64,000 bases of DNA from Otis tarda (taxonomy: Eukaryota; Chordata; Aves; Otidiformes; Otididae). The stretch's first letter is position 1. Each line of letters starts with the position of its first letter. Made by a program: the position numbers and the translations under genes. Positions 13,101 to 24,900 of this stretch are shown in pieces. Below the pieces are notes generated by a model, which worked only from the letters and a program-made list of their open reading frames with translations, had not been told where the DNA came from and made no database searches. The stretch spans positions 1 through 64,000 of the forward strand of contig JAPMTP010000078.1 in assembly GCA_026413225.1 (NCBI GenBank), given 5' to 3'.

Positions 13101-14764
13101 GCTGCTATACGTGCGCTACCAATGGCCGCTGAGGAGCAGCAAGAGCTTGAGTGTCTAGCACTTTTGGTGTGGGAGCAATTGTCCGACGTTCGTGATTTTT
13201 TGTTATTTTTTTTCAGGGAGCGCCCACGTGCAGCTGGTGGTAAACGTCTAAGCCCTGTTCGTCAAAGAAAGCCCAGAGCTCCGATGTCTGTGCTGCTGTA
13301 GGTGCACTGCCAATGGCCGCTGAGGGGTAGCAAGAGCTTGAGTGGCTGACAATTTTGGTGTGGGAGCAATGGTCCGACGTTCGTGATTTTTTGGGGTTTT
13401 TTTTCAGGGAGGGCCCTGGTGCAGCTAGTGGTATACGTCGAAGCCCTGTTCGTCAGGGAAAGCCCGGAGCCCCAATGTCTGTGCTGCTGTAGGTGCGCTG
13501 CCAACGGCCGCTGAGGAGCAGCAAGAGCTTGAGTGGCTGGCAGTTTTGGTGTGGTAGCAATGGTCCGACGTTCTTGATTTTTCGAGTATTTTTTTTAGTG
13601 GGCACCCTGGTGCAGCTGGTGGTAAACGTCGAAGCCCTGTTCGTCAGAGAAAGCCCAGAGCCCCAATGTCTGTGGTGCTGTAGGTGCGTTGCCAATGGCC
13701 GCTGAGGAGCAGCAAGAGCTTGAATGGCTGGCACTTTTGGTGTGGGAGCAGTGGTCCGAAGTTCGTGATTTTTCGGTGGTTTTTTTCAGGGAGCGCCCAG
13801 GTGCAGCTGGTGGTAAACGTCGAAGACCTGTTCGTCAGGGAAAGACTAGAGCCCCAATGTCTCTGGTGCGGTAGGTGCACTGCCAATGGCCGCTGAGGAG
13901 CAGCAAGAGCTTGAGTGGCTGGCACTTTTGGTGTGGGAGCAATCGTCCGATGTTCGTGATTTTTTTGGATTTTTTTCAGTGGGCGCCCACGTGTAGGTGG
14001 CGGTAAACGTCGAAGCCCTGTTCGTCAGGGAAAGCCCGGAGCCCCAATGTCTGTGGTGCTGTAGGTGCGCTGCCAATGGCCGCTGAGGAGCAGCAAGAGC
14101 TTGAGTGGCTGGCACTTTTGGTGTGGGAGCAATCGTCCCACGTTCGTTATTTTTCGGGGTTTTTTTTTCAGGGGGCGCCCTTTGCAGCTGGTGGTAAATG
14201 TCAAAGCCCTGTTCGTCAGGGAAAGCCCGGAGCCCCAATGTCTCTGGTGCTTTAGGTGCGCTGCCAATGGCCGCTGAGGAGCAGCAAGAGCTTGACTGGC
14301 TGGCACTTTTGGTGTGGGAGTAATGGTCCGGCGTTCGTGATTTTTCAGGGTTATTTTCAGGGGACGCGCAGGTGCAACTGGTGGTAAACGTGGAAGCCCT
14401 GTTCGTCAGGGAAATCACGGAGCCTCAATGTCTGTGCTGCTATACGTGCGCTACCAATGGCCGCTGAGGAGCAGCAAGAGCTTGAGTGTCTAGCACTTTT
14501 GGTGTGGGAGCAATCGTCCAACGTTCGTGATTTTTCGGATTTTTTTTCACTGGGCGCCCACGTGTAGCTGGTGGTAAACGTCGAAGCCCTGTTCATCAGG
14601 GAAAGCCCGTAGCCCCAATGTCTGTGCTGCTGTAGGTGCGCTGCCAATGGCCGCTGAGGAGCAGCAAGAGCTTGAGTGGCTGGCCCTTTTGGTGTGGGTA
14701 CAATCGTCCGACGTTCGTGATTTTTTGGGTTTTTTTCAGGGAGCGCCCAAGTGCAGCTGGTGGT
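10155..14764 (+). repeat. Rearranged, partly deleted higher-order repeat copies 3 and 4
   Basis: The CATTGAGCGCC marker monomer occurs at 10,164 and again at 11,878, only about nine monomers apart. The monomers between come from non-adjacent places in the full HOR (for example types seen near 5.3, 3.6 and 4.0 kb), so this is a shuffled, deleted copy. A later stretch near 12,540-13,190 is repeated about 1,333-1,335 bp (seven monomers) downstream near 13,870-14,520. This is the pattern expected from unequal exchange inside an array. Confidence 0.65.
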
Positions 14765-15912
14765 TGTCATGGTTTTGTTAGTGAGGGGGGCCTAAGGTGG
14801 TAGCTTCTGCAGGAAACTTCTAGAAGTCGCTCCCCTTTGTTCAGTGGACTTGGCCGGGCCAAGGGCGGACCTGCTGCTGGCCAAGGTCGAGCCGATTGGT
14901 AGCAGAATGTTCCGTGATAACGCCTCTGCGATAACGTATTAAGAAGGGGAAAACAGAAAAAAAAAAGAGAGAAGAGAAGATGTGAAGAAGCTGAGCGGGG
15001 TCGGAGGTGCAGAGGGGGAGGCGCAGGCCTCATGGGCCTTGCAGGCCTCACCCTCTGGCCTCTCTCCAGGCAGCCGACTGGGCCCGACTTGGTCCGGCCC
15101 GGCTGCAAGAAGTGGAAAGGAGATGAGAAGTGAATAAGATGTAAAAAGATCCTGAGAGACATCTACCACCCTGTTGTGAGTGAGGAACGGCTGCAGACGC
15201 CAAGGTCAGTTCAGAAAGGAGGGGGAGGAGTAATGCGGCTCCTAGCCAAGATTCCCCTGCAGCCTGTGGTGACGACCATGGTGGAGCAGGTTGTCCCCCT
15301 GCAGCCCATGGAGGTGCACGGAGGAGCAGAGATCCACTTGGAGCCCGTGAAGGACCCCGTACCGGGGGAGGTGGATGCCTGAAGGCGGCTGTGGCCCGTG
15401 GAGGGCCCGCTGGGACAGCCGTTCTGGAGAGACTGCACTCTGTGGAAGAGATGACCCACGCCGGAGCAGTTCCACGAAGGACTGTGGCGTAGGGGTGGGA
15501 CCCCATGATGGAGCAGGGGAGGAATGTGAGGAGTTCTTCCCCCGACCATGAAGCAGCGGCGTGAAACAACGTATGATGAACTGACTGCAACCCCCATTCC
15601 CTCTTCCCCCCTGTGCCGCTCGGTGGGGGAAGGTAGTAGAGATAAAGTTAAGCTTGGGAAGAGGGAGGGGTGGATGGAGGTTATCTTGTTCTCTGTCTCA
15701 TTATCCTGCTGTTTGTAGTAATAAATGAATAGTTTTCCCCAAGTCGAGTCTGTTTTGACCGTGACGGTAACTTTAAGGATTTCTCCCCGTCCTTATCTCA
15801 AACCTCGAGCCGTTTTTCCTTATATTTTCTCTCCCTGTTCTTTCGGAGGGTGGGGGAGTGAGAGAGAGACTGCGTAGTCCGGTCCTGATCAGGGCTGAAC
15901 TAAGACAGTGGT
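14760..15912 (+). mobile_element. Solo LTR with 5-bp target-site duplication (GTGGT)
   Basis: A 1,143-bp non-satellite block (14,765-15,907) begins TGTCATGG and ends CTAAGACA, the usual TG...CA termini. It is flanked by GTGGT at 14,760-14,764 and 15,908-15,912, a duplication of the satellite motif CTGGTGGTAAAC that it splits. This shows clean insertion into a satellite monomer followed by LTR-LTR recombination. AATAAA lies at 15,720-15,725 and a GA-rich tract near the 3' end, so transcription reads on the plus strand. A 5-bp duplication is typical of ERVL-type elements, and the sequence resembles LTRs abundant in passerines (memory-based). It has about 290 bp more internal sequence than the related LTR copies at 41.7 and 62.0 kb. 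Confidence 0.9.
15720..15725 (+). promoter_or_regulatory. LTR polyadenylation signal AATAAA
   Basis: AATAAA in the 3' third of the solo LTR, in the orientation given by the TG...CA ends. The same motif is conserved in the related antisense LTRs (42,362-42,367 plus; 62,154-62,159 minus), supporting a real R-region signal. Confidence 0.6.
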
Positions 15913-18900
15913 AAACGTCTAAGCCCTGTTCGTCAGGGAAAGCCCGGAGCCCCAATGTCTGTGCTGCTGTAGGTGCACTGCCAATGGCCGCTGAGGAGCA
16001 GCAAGAGCTTGGAGTGGCTGGCACTTTTGGTGTGGGAGCAATGGTCCGATGTTCGTGATTTTTCAAGTTTTTTTTCAGGGTGCGCCCTCGTGTAGCTGGT
16101 GGTAAACGTCGAAGCCCTGTTCGTCAGGGAAAGCCTGGAGCCCCAATGTCTGTGCTGCTGTAGGTGCGCTTCCAATGGCCGCTGAGGGGCAGCAAGAGCT
16201 TGAGTGGCTGGCAATTTTGGTGTGGGAGCAATTGTCCACGTTCGTGATTTTTCGGGGTTTTTTTTTCAGGGAGCGCCCTGGTGCAGCTGGTGGTAAACGT
16301 CGAAGCCCTGTTCGTCAGGGAAAGCCCGGACCCCCAATGTCTGTGCTGCTATAGGTGCGCTGCCAATGACCGCTGAGGAGCAGCAAGAGCTTGAGTGTCT
16401 GGCCCTTTTGGTGTGGGACCAATGGTCCGACGTTCGTGATTTATAGGGGTTTATTTTCAGTGGGTGCCCACGTGTAGACGGTGGTAAACGTCGAAGCCCT
16501 GTTCATCAGGGAAAGCCCGGAGCCCCAATGTCTCTGCTGCTATAGGTGCGCTGCCAATGGCCGCTGAGGAGCAGCAAGAGCTTGAGTGGCTGGCGCTTTT
16601 GGTGTTGGAGCAATGGTCCGACGTTCGTGATTTTTCGAGTTTTTTTTTTCAGGCGGCACCCACGTGCAGCTGGTGATAAATGTCGAAGCCCTGTTCGTCA
16701 GCGAAAGCCCGGAGCTCCAATGTCTGTGCTGCTGTATGTGCGCTGCCAATGGCCGCTGAGGAGCAGCAAGAGCTTGAGTGGCTGGCACTTTTCGTGTGGG
16801 AGCAATTGTCCAACATTCGTGATTATTCGGGGTTGTTTTCAGTGGGCACGCACGTGTAGACGGTGGTAAACGTCGAAGCCCTGTTCGTCAGGGAAACCCC
16901 GGAGCCCCAATGTCTGTGCTGCTGTAGATGCGCTGCCAATGGCCGCTGAGGAGCAGCAAGAGCTTGAGTGTGTGGCACTTTTGGTGTGGGAGCAATCGTC
17001 CGACGTTCGTGATTTTTCGAGTTTTTTTTCAGTGGGCGCCCACGTGCAGCTGGTGGTAAATGTCGAAGCCCTGTTCGTCAGGGAAAGCCCAGAGTCCCAA
17101 TGTCTGTGCTGCTGTAGGTGCGCTGCCAATGGCCACTGAGGAGCAGCAAGAGCTTGAGTGGCTGGCACTTGTTGTGTGGGAGCAATCGTCCGACGTTCGT
17201 GATTTTTGGGGTTTAATTCAGTGAGCTCCATGGTGCAGCTGGTGGTATACGTCGAAGCCCTGTTCGTCAGGGAAAGCCTGGAGCCTCAATGTCTGTGCTG
17301 CTGTAGGTGCGCTGCCAATGGCCACTGAGGAGCAGCAAGAGCTTGAGTGTCTGGCACTTTTGGTGTGGCAGCAATCGTCCGACGTTCATGATACTTTGGG
17401 GTTTTTTTTCTGGGAGCGCCCAGGTGCAGCTGGTGATAAACATCTAAGCCCTGTTCGTCAGGGAAAGCCCGGAGCCCCAATGTCTCTGGTGCTGTACGTG
17501 CACTGCCAATGACCGCTGAGGAGCAACAAGAGCTTGAGTGTCTGGTCCTTTTGGTGTGGGAGCAGTGTTCCGACGTTCGTGATTTATCGGGTTTTTTTTC
17601 AGTGAGCGCCCTGGTGCAGCTGGTGGTATACGTCTAAGCCCTGTTCGTCAGGGAAAGCCCGGAGCCCCAATGTCTGTGCTGCTATAGGTGCGCTGCCAAT
17701 GGCCGCTGAGGAGCAGCAAGAGCTTGAGTAGCTGGCACTTTTGGTGTGGGAGCAATCGTCCGACGTTCGTGATTTCTCGAGTTTATTTTTCAGGGGGCGC
17801 CCACGTGCAGCTGGTGGTAAACGTCGCAGCCCTGTTCGTCAGGGAAAACCCGGAGCCCCAATGTCTGTGCTGCTGTAGGTGCGCTGCCAATGGCCACTGA
17901 GGAGCAGCAAGAGAATGAGTGGCTGGCACTTTTGGTGTGGGAGCAATCGTCCGACGTTCGTGATTTTTCGGGGTTTTTTTCAGTGAGCTCCATGGTGCAG
18001 CTGGTGGTAAACGTGGAAGCCCTGTTCGTCAGGGAAAGCCTGGAGCCCCAATGTCTGTGGTGCTGTAGGTGCGCTGCCAATGGCCGCTGAGGAGCACCAA
18101 GAGCTTGAGTGTCTGGCACTTTTGGTGTGGGAGCAATGGCCCGACGTTGGTGATTTTTTGGGGTTTTTTTTCCGGGAGCGCCCACGTGCAGCTGGTGGTA
18201 AACGTGGAAGCCGTGTTCGTCAGGGAAAGCCCGGAGCCTCAATGTCTGTGTTGCTGTAGGTGCGCTGCCAATGGCCACTGAGGAGCAGCAAGAGCTTGAG
18301 TGGCTGGCACTTTTGGTGTGGGAGCAATGGTCCGACGTTCGTGATTTATCGGGTTTTTTTTCAGTGAGCGCCCACGTGCAGCTGGTGGTATACGTCGAAG
18401 CCCTGGTCGTCAGGGAAAGCCCGGAGCCCCAATGTCTGTGGTGCTGTAGGTGCACTGCCAATGGCCGCTGAGGAGCAGCAAGAGCTTGAGTGGCTGGCAC
18501 TTTTCGTGTGGGAGCAATTGTGCAACATTCGTGATTTTTCGAGTTTTTTTTTCAGGGGGCGCCCACGTGCAGCTGGTGGTAAATGTCGAAGCCCTGTTCG
18601 TCAGGGAAAGCCTGGAGCCTCAATGTCTGTGCTGCTGTAGGTGCGCTGCCAATGGCCACTGAGGAGCAGCAAGAGCTTGAGTGGCTGGCACTTTTGGTGT
18701 GGGAGCAATCGTCCGACGTTCATGATTCTTTGGGGTTTTTTTTCCGGGAGCGCCCAGGTGCAGCTGGTGGTAAACATCTAAGCCCTGTTCGTCAGGGAAA
18801 GCCCGGAGCCCCAATGTCTGTGGTGCTGTACGTGCACTGCCAATGACCGCTGAGGAGCAACAAGAGCCTGAGTATCTGGTCATTTTGGTGTGGGAGCAAT

Positions 18901-21900
18901 GGTCCGACGTTCGTGATTTATCGGGTTTTTTTTCAGTGAGCGCCCTGGTGCAGCTGGTGGTATACGTTGAAGCCCTGTTCGTCAGGGAAAGCCCGGAGCC
19001 CCAATGTCTGTGGTGCTGTAGGTGCACTGCCAATGGCCGCTGAGGAGCAGCAAGAGCTTGAGTGGCTGGCACTTTTGGTGTGGGAGCAATGGTCCGACGT
19101 TCGTGATTTTTCCGGGTTTCTTTTTCAGGGGGAGCCCACGTGCAGCTGGTGTTATACGTCAAAGCCCTGTTCGTCAGGGAAAGCCCGGAGCCCCAATGTC
19201 TGTGCTGCTGTAGGTGCGCTGCCAATGGCCGCTGAGGGGCAGCAAGAGCTTGAGTGGCTGGCAATTTTGGTGTGGGAGCAATCGTCCAACGTTCGTGATT
19301 TTTCGGGGGTTTTTGTCACGGGGCGCCCACGTGCAGCTGGTGGTAAACGTCGAAGCCCTGTTCGTCAGGGAAAGCCCGGAGCCCCAATGTCTGTGGTGCT
19401 GTAGGTGCGCTGCAAATGGCCGCTGAGGAGCAGCAAGAGCTTGAGTGGCTGGCACTTTTGGTGTGGGAGCAATCGTCCGACATTCGTGATTATTCGGGGT
19501 TGTTTTCAGTGGGCGCGCACGTGCAGCTGGTCGTAAACGTCGAAGCCCTGTTCGTCAGGGAAAGCCCGGAGCCCCAATGTCTGTGCTGCTGTAGGTGCGC
19601 TGCCAATGGCCGCTGAGGAGCAGCAAGAGCTTGAGTGGCTGGCACTTTTGGTGTGGGAGCAATGGTCCAACATTCGTGATTATTCGAGTTTTTTTTTAGT
19701 GGGCGCCCACGTGCAGCTGGTGGTAAACGTCGAAGCCCTGTTCGTCAGGGAAAGCCCGGAGCCCCAATGTCTCTGCTGCTGTAGGTGCACTGCCAATGGC
19801 CGCTGAGGTGCAGCAAGAGCTTGAGTGGCTGGCACATTTGGTGTGGGAGCAATCGTCCAACGTTCGTGATTTTTCAGTGTTTTTTTCACGGAGCGCCCAC
19901 GTGCAGCTGGTGGCAAACGTCGAAGCCCTGTTCGTCAGGGAAAGCCCGGAGCCCCAATGTCTGTGGTGCTGTAGGTGCGCTGCCAATGGCCGCTGAGGAG
20001 CAGCAAGAGCTTGAGTGGCTGGCACTTTTGGTGTGGGTGAAATCGTCGAAGGTTCATTTTTTCTGGGTTTTTTTTCAGGGGGCGACCACGTGCAGCTGGT
20101 GGTAAACGTCGAAGCCCTGTTCGTCAGGGAAAGCCCGGAGCCCCAATGTCTGTGCTGCTGTGGGTGCGCTGCTAATGGCCACTGAGGAGCAGCAAGAGCT
20201 TGAGTGGCTGGCCCTTTTGGTGTGGGAGCAATGGTCCGACGTTCGTGATTTCTCGAGTTTTTTTTTCAGGGGTCGCTCTCGTGCAGCTGGTGGTAAACGT
20301 CGAAGCCCTGTTCGTCAGGGAAAGCCCTGAGCCCTAATGTCTGTGGTGCTGTAGGTGCACTGCCAATGGCCGCTGAGGGACAGCAAGAGCTTGAGTGGCT
20401 GGCACTTTTGGTGTGGGAGCAATGGTCCGACGTTCGTGATTTTTCGAGTTTTTTTTTTCAGGGGGCGCCCACGTGCAGCTGGTGGCAAAAGTCGAAGCCC
20501 TGTTTGTCAGGGAAAGCCTGGAGCCCCAAAGTCTGTGCTGCTGTAGGTGCGCTGCCAATGGCCGCTGAGGATCAGCAAGAGCTTGAGTGGCTCGCACTTT
20601 TTGTGTGGGAGCAATCATTGAACGTTCGTGATTTTTCGGGGTTTTTTCAGTGAGCTCCATGGTGCAGCTGGTGGTAATCGTCGCAGCCCTGTTCGTCAGG
20701 GAAAGCCCGGAGCCCCAATGTCTGTGCTGCGGTAGGTGCGCTGCCAATGGTCGCTGAGGAGGAGCAAGAGCTTGAGTGGTGGCACTTTTGGTGTGGGAGC
20801 AATTGTCCAAAATTCGTGATTATTCGGGGTTGTTTTCAGTGGGCGCGCACGTGTAGACGGTGGTAAACGTCTAAGCCCTGTTCGTCAGGGAAAGCCCGGA
20901 GCCCCAATGTCTGTGCTGCTATAGGTGCGCTGCCAATGGCCGCTGAGGAGCAGCAAGAGCTTGAGTGTCCGGCACTTTTGGTGTGGGAGAAATCTTCCGA
21001 CGTTCGTGATTTTTCGGGGTTTTTTTTCAGGGAGCGCCCATGTGCAGCTCGTGGTAAACGTCGAAGCCCTGTTCGTCAGGGAAAGCCCGGAGTCCCAATG
21101 TCTCTGGTGCGTTAGGTGGACTGGCAATGGCCGCTGAGGAGCAGCAAGAGCTTGAGTGGCTGGCACTTTTGGTGTGGGAGCAATCGTCCGACGTTCGTGA
21201 TTTTTCAGGGTTTTTTTTCAGGGGACGCCTTGGTGCTGCTGGTGGTAAACGTGGAAGCCCTGTTCGTCAGGGAAAGACCGGAGTCCCAATGTCTCTGGTG
21301 CGGTAGGTGGACTGTCAATGGCCGCTGAGGAGCAGCAAGAGCTTGAGTGGCTGGCACTTTTAGTGTGGTAGCAATCGTCCGAGGTTCATGATTTTTCGGG
21401 GTGTTTTCAGTGGGCGCCCACGTGTATCTGTTGGCAAATGTCGAAGCCCTGTTCGTCAGGGAAAGCCCGGAGCCCCAATGTCTGTGCTGCTGTAGATGCA
21501 CTGCCAATAGCCGCTGAGGAGCAGCAAGAGCTTGAGTGTCTGGCAATTTTGGTGTGGGTGCAATCGTTCGACGTTCGTGAATTTTCGGGGTTTGTTTTCA
21601 GGGTCCGTCCACGTGCAGCTGGTGGTAAATGTCGAAGCCCTGTTCATCAGGGAAAGCCCGGAGCCCCACTGTCTGTGCTGCTGTATGTTCACTGCCAATA
21701 GCCGCTGAGGAGCAGCAAGAGCTTGAGTGGTTGGCAATTTTGGTGTGGGAGCAATGGTCCGACGTTTGTGGTTTTTCGAGTTTTTTTTTCGGGGGGGCGC
21801 CCCTGTGCAGCTGGTGGTAAACGTCGAAGCCCTGTTCGTCAGGGAAAGCCCGGAGCCCCAATGTCTCTGCTGCTGTAGGTGCGCTGCCAATGGCCGCTGA

Positions 21901-24900
21901 GGAGCAGCAAGAGCTTGAGTGGCTGACACTTTTGGTGTGGGAGCAATCGTCCGACGTTCGTGATTTTTCGGGGATTTTTTCAGGGGGCGACCACGTGTAG
22001 CTGGTGGTAAACGTCGAAGCCCTGTTTGTCAGGGAAAGCCCAGAGCCCCAATGTCTGTGGTGCTGTAGGTGCGCTGCCAATGGCCGCTGAGGAGCAGCAA
22101 GAGCTTGAGTGGCTCGCACTTTTGGTGTGGAAGCAATAGTTCGATGTTCGTCATTTATCTTGGGTTTTTTTCAGTGGGCGCCCAGGTACAGCTGTTGGTA
22201 AACGTTGAAGCCCTGTTCGTCAGGGAAAGCCCGGAGCCCCAATGTCTGTGCTGCTGTAGGTGCGCTGCCAATGGCCGCTGAGGAGCAGCAAGAGCTTGAG
22301 TGGCTGGCACTTTTGGTGTGGGAGCAATCGTCCGACGTTCGTGATTCTTCGGGGTTTTTTTTCAAGGAGCGCCCTTGTGCAGCTGGTGGAAAACATCGAA
22401 GCCCTGTTCCTTAGGGATAGCACGGAGTCCTAAAGTCTGTGGTGCTGTAGGTGCACTGCCAATGGCCGCTGAGGAGCAGCAAGAGCTTGAGTGGCTGGCA
22501 CTTTTGGTGTGGGAGCAATGGTCCAACGTTCGTGTTTTTTCGGGGTTTTTTTTCAGTGAGCGCCCATGTGCAGCTGGTGGTAAACGTCGAAGCCCTGTTC
22601 GTCAGGAAAGCCCGGAGCCCCACTGTCTGTGCTGCTGTAGGTGCGCTGCCAATGGCCGCTGAGGAGCAGCAAGAGCTTGAGTGGCTGCCCTTTTGGTGTG
22701 GGAGCAATCAGCCGACGTTCGTGATTTTTCAGGGTTTTTTTACAGGGAGCGCCCAGGTGCAGCTGGTGGTAAACGGCCAAGCCCTGTTCGTCAGGGAAAG
22801 CCTGGAGCCCCAATGTCTCTGCTGCTGTAGGTGCGCTGCCAATGGCTGCTGAGGAGCAGCAAGAGCTTGAGTGGCTGGCCCTTTTGGTGTGGGAGCAATC
22901 GTCCGACGTTCATGATTTGTTGGGGTTTTTTCAGTGGGCGCCCAGGTGCAGCTGGTGGTAAACGTCGAAGCCCTGTTCGTCAGGGAAAGCCCGGATCCTC
23001 AATGTCTCTGGTGCAGTACGTGGAGTGCCAATGGCTGCTGAGGAGGAGCAGGAGCTTGAGTGTCTGGCACTTTTGGTGTGGGAGCAATGGTCCGACGTTC
23101 ATGATTTGTTGGGGTTTTTTCAGTGGGCGCCCAGGTGCAGCGGGTGGTAAAAGTCGAAGCCCTGTTCATCAGGGAAAGCCTGGAGCCCCAATGACTGTGC
23201 TGCTGTACGTGGACTGCCAATGGCCGCTGAGGAGCAGCAGGAGCTTGAGTGGCTGGCACTTTTGGTGTGGGTAGAATCGTAAGACATTCGTGATTTTTGG
23301 GGGTTTTTTTAAAGGGAGCGCCCACGTACAGCTGGTGGTAAACGTTGAAAGCCCGGAGCCCCAATGTCTGTGGTGCTGTAGGTGCGCTACCAATGGCCGC
23401 TGAGGAGCAGCAAGAGCTTGAGTGGCTGGCACTTTTGGTGTGGGAGCAATCTTTCGACGTTGGTGTTTTTCAGGGTTTTTTTTTTTCAGTGAGCGCCCAT
23501 GTGCAGCTGGTGGTAAACGTCGAAGCCCTGTTCGTCAGGGAAAGCCCGGAGCCCCAATGTCTGTGGTGCTGTAGGTGCGCTGCCAATGGCCGCTGAGGAG
23601 CAGCAAGAGCTTGAGTGGCTGGCACTTTTGGTGTGGGAGCAATCGTCCGACATTCGTGATTATTCGGGGTTGTTTTCAGTGGGCGCGCACGTGCAGCTGG
23701 TCGTAAACGTCGAAGCCCTGTTCGTCAGGGAAAGCCCGGAGCCCCAATGTCTGTGGTGCTGTAGGTGCGCTGCCAATGGCCGCTGAGGAGCAGCAAGAGC
23801 TTGAGTGGCTGGCACTTTTGGTGTGGGAGCAATGGTCCAACATTCGTGATTATTCGAGTTTTTTTTTAGTGGGCGCCCACGTGCAGCTGGTGGTAAACGT
23901 CGAAGCCCTGTTCGTCAGGGAAAGCCCGGAGCCCCAATGTCTCTGCTGCTGTAGGTGCACTGCCAATGGCCGCTGAGGTGCAGCAAGAGCTTGAGTGGCT
24001 GGCACATTTGGTGTGGGAGCAATCGTCCAACGTTCGTGATTTTTCAGTGTTTTTTTTCACGGAGCGCCCACGTGCAGCTGGTGGCAAACGTCGAAGCCCT
24101 GTTCGTCAGGGAAAGCCCGGAGCCCCAATGTCTGTGGTGCTGTAGGTGCGCTGCCAATGGCCGCTGAGGAGCAGCAAGAGCTTGAGTGGCTGGCACTTTT
24201 GGTGTGGGTGAAATCGTCGAAGGTTCATTTTTTCTGGGTTTTTTTTCAGGGGGCGACCACGTGCAGCTGGTGGTAAACGTCGAAGCCCTGTTCGTCAGGG
24301 AAAGCCTGGAGCCCCAATGTCTGTGCTGCTGTGGGTGCGCTGCTAATGGCCACTGAGGAGCAGCAAGAGCTTGAGTGGCTGGCCCTTTTGGTGTGGGAGC
24401 AATGGTCCGACGTTCGTGATTTCTCGAGTTTTTTTTTTTTCAGGGGTCGCTCTCGTGCAGCTGGTGGTAAACGTCGAAGCCCTGTTCGTCAGGGAAAGCC
24501 CGGAGCCCTAATGTCTGTGGTGCTGTAGGTGCACTGCCAATGGCCGCTGAGGGACAGCAAGAGCTTGAGTGGCTGGCACTTTTGGTGTGGGAGCAATGGT
24601 CCGACGTTCGTGATTTTTCGAGTTTTTTTTTCAGGGGGCGCCCACGTGCAGCTGGTGGCAAAAGTCGAAGCCCTGTTTGTCAGGGAAAGCCTGGAGCCCC
24701 AAAGTCTGTGCTGCTGTAGGTGCGCTGCCAATGGCCGCTGAGGATCAGCAAGAGCTTGAGTGGCTCGCACTTTTTGTGTGGGAGCAATCATTGAACGTTC
24801 GTGATTTTTCGGGGTTTTTTCAGTGAGCTCCATGGTGCAGCTGGTGGTAATCGTCGCAGCCCTGTTCGTCAGGGAAAGCCCGGAGCCCCAATGTCTGTGC

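Larger units (their letters stand above)
1..14764 (+). repeat. 191-bp satellite array, block 1 (about 77 monomers)
   Basis: Head-to-tail monomers with a period of 190-192 bp, seen from the recurring blocks GCTGCCAATGGCCGCTGAGG, GAGCAGCAAGAGCTTGAGTG, TTTTGGTGTGGGAGCAAT and GGAAAGCCCGGAGCCCCAAT. A T-tract of 6-12 bases ending in CAG sits in every monomer and varies most in length. The 191-bp period is not a multiple of three and the monomer carries stops, so no long frame crosses monomers; the many 60-90-codon frames are accidental. A 191-bp satellite is reported as a candidate centromere repeat in zebra finch (literature memory; identity not tested). No other gene or element is visible in this stretch. 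Confidence 0.95.

Noticed and set aside
15176-15597. Open frames of 68-180 codons inside the solo LTR
   Set aside because: They overlap on both strands within a GC-rich LTR that has clear TG...CA ends and a target duplication; no domain is visible.
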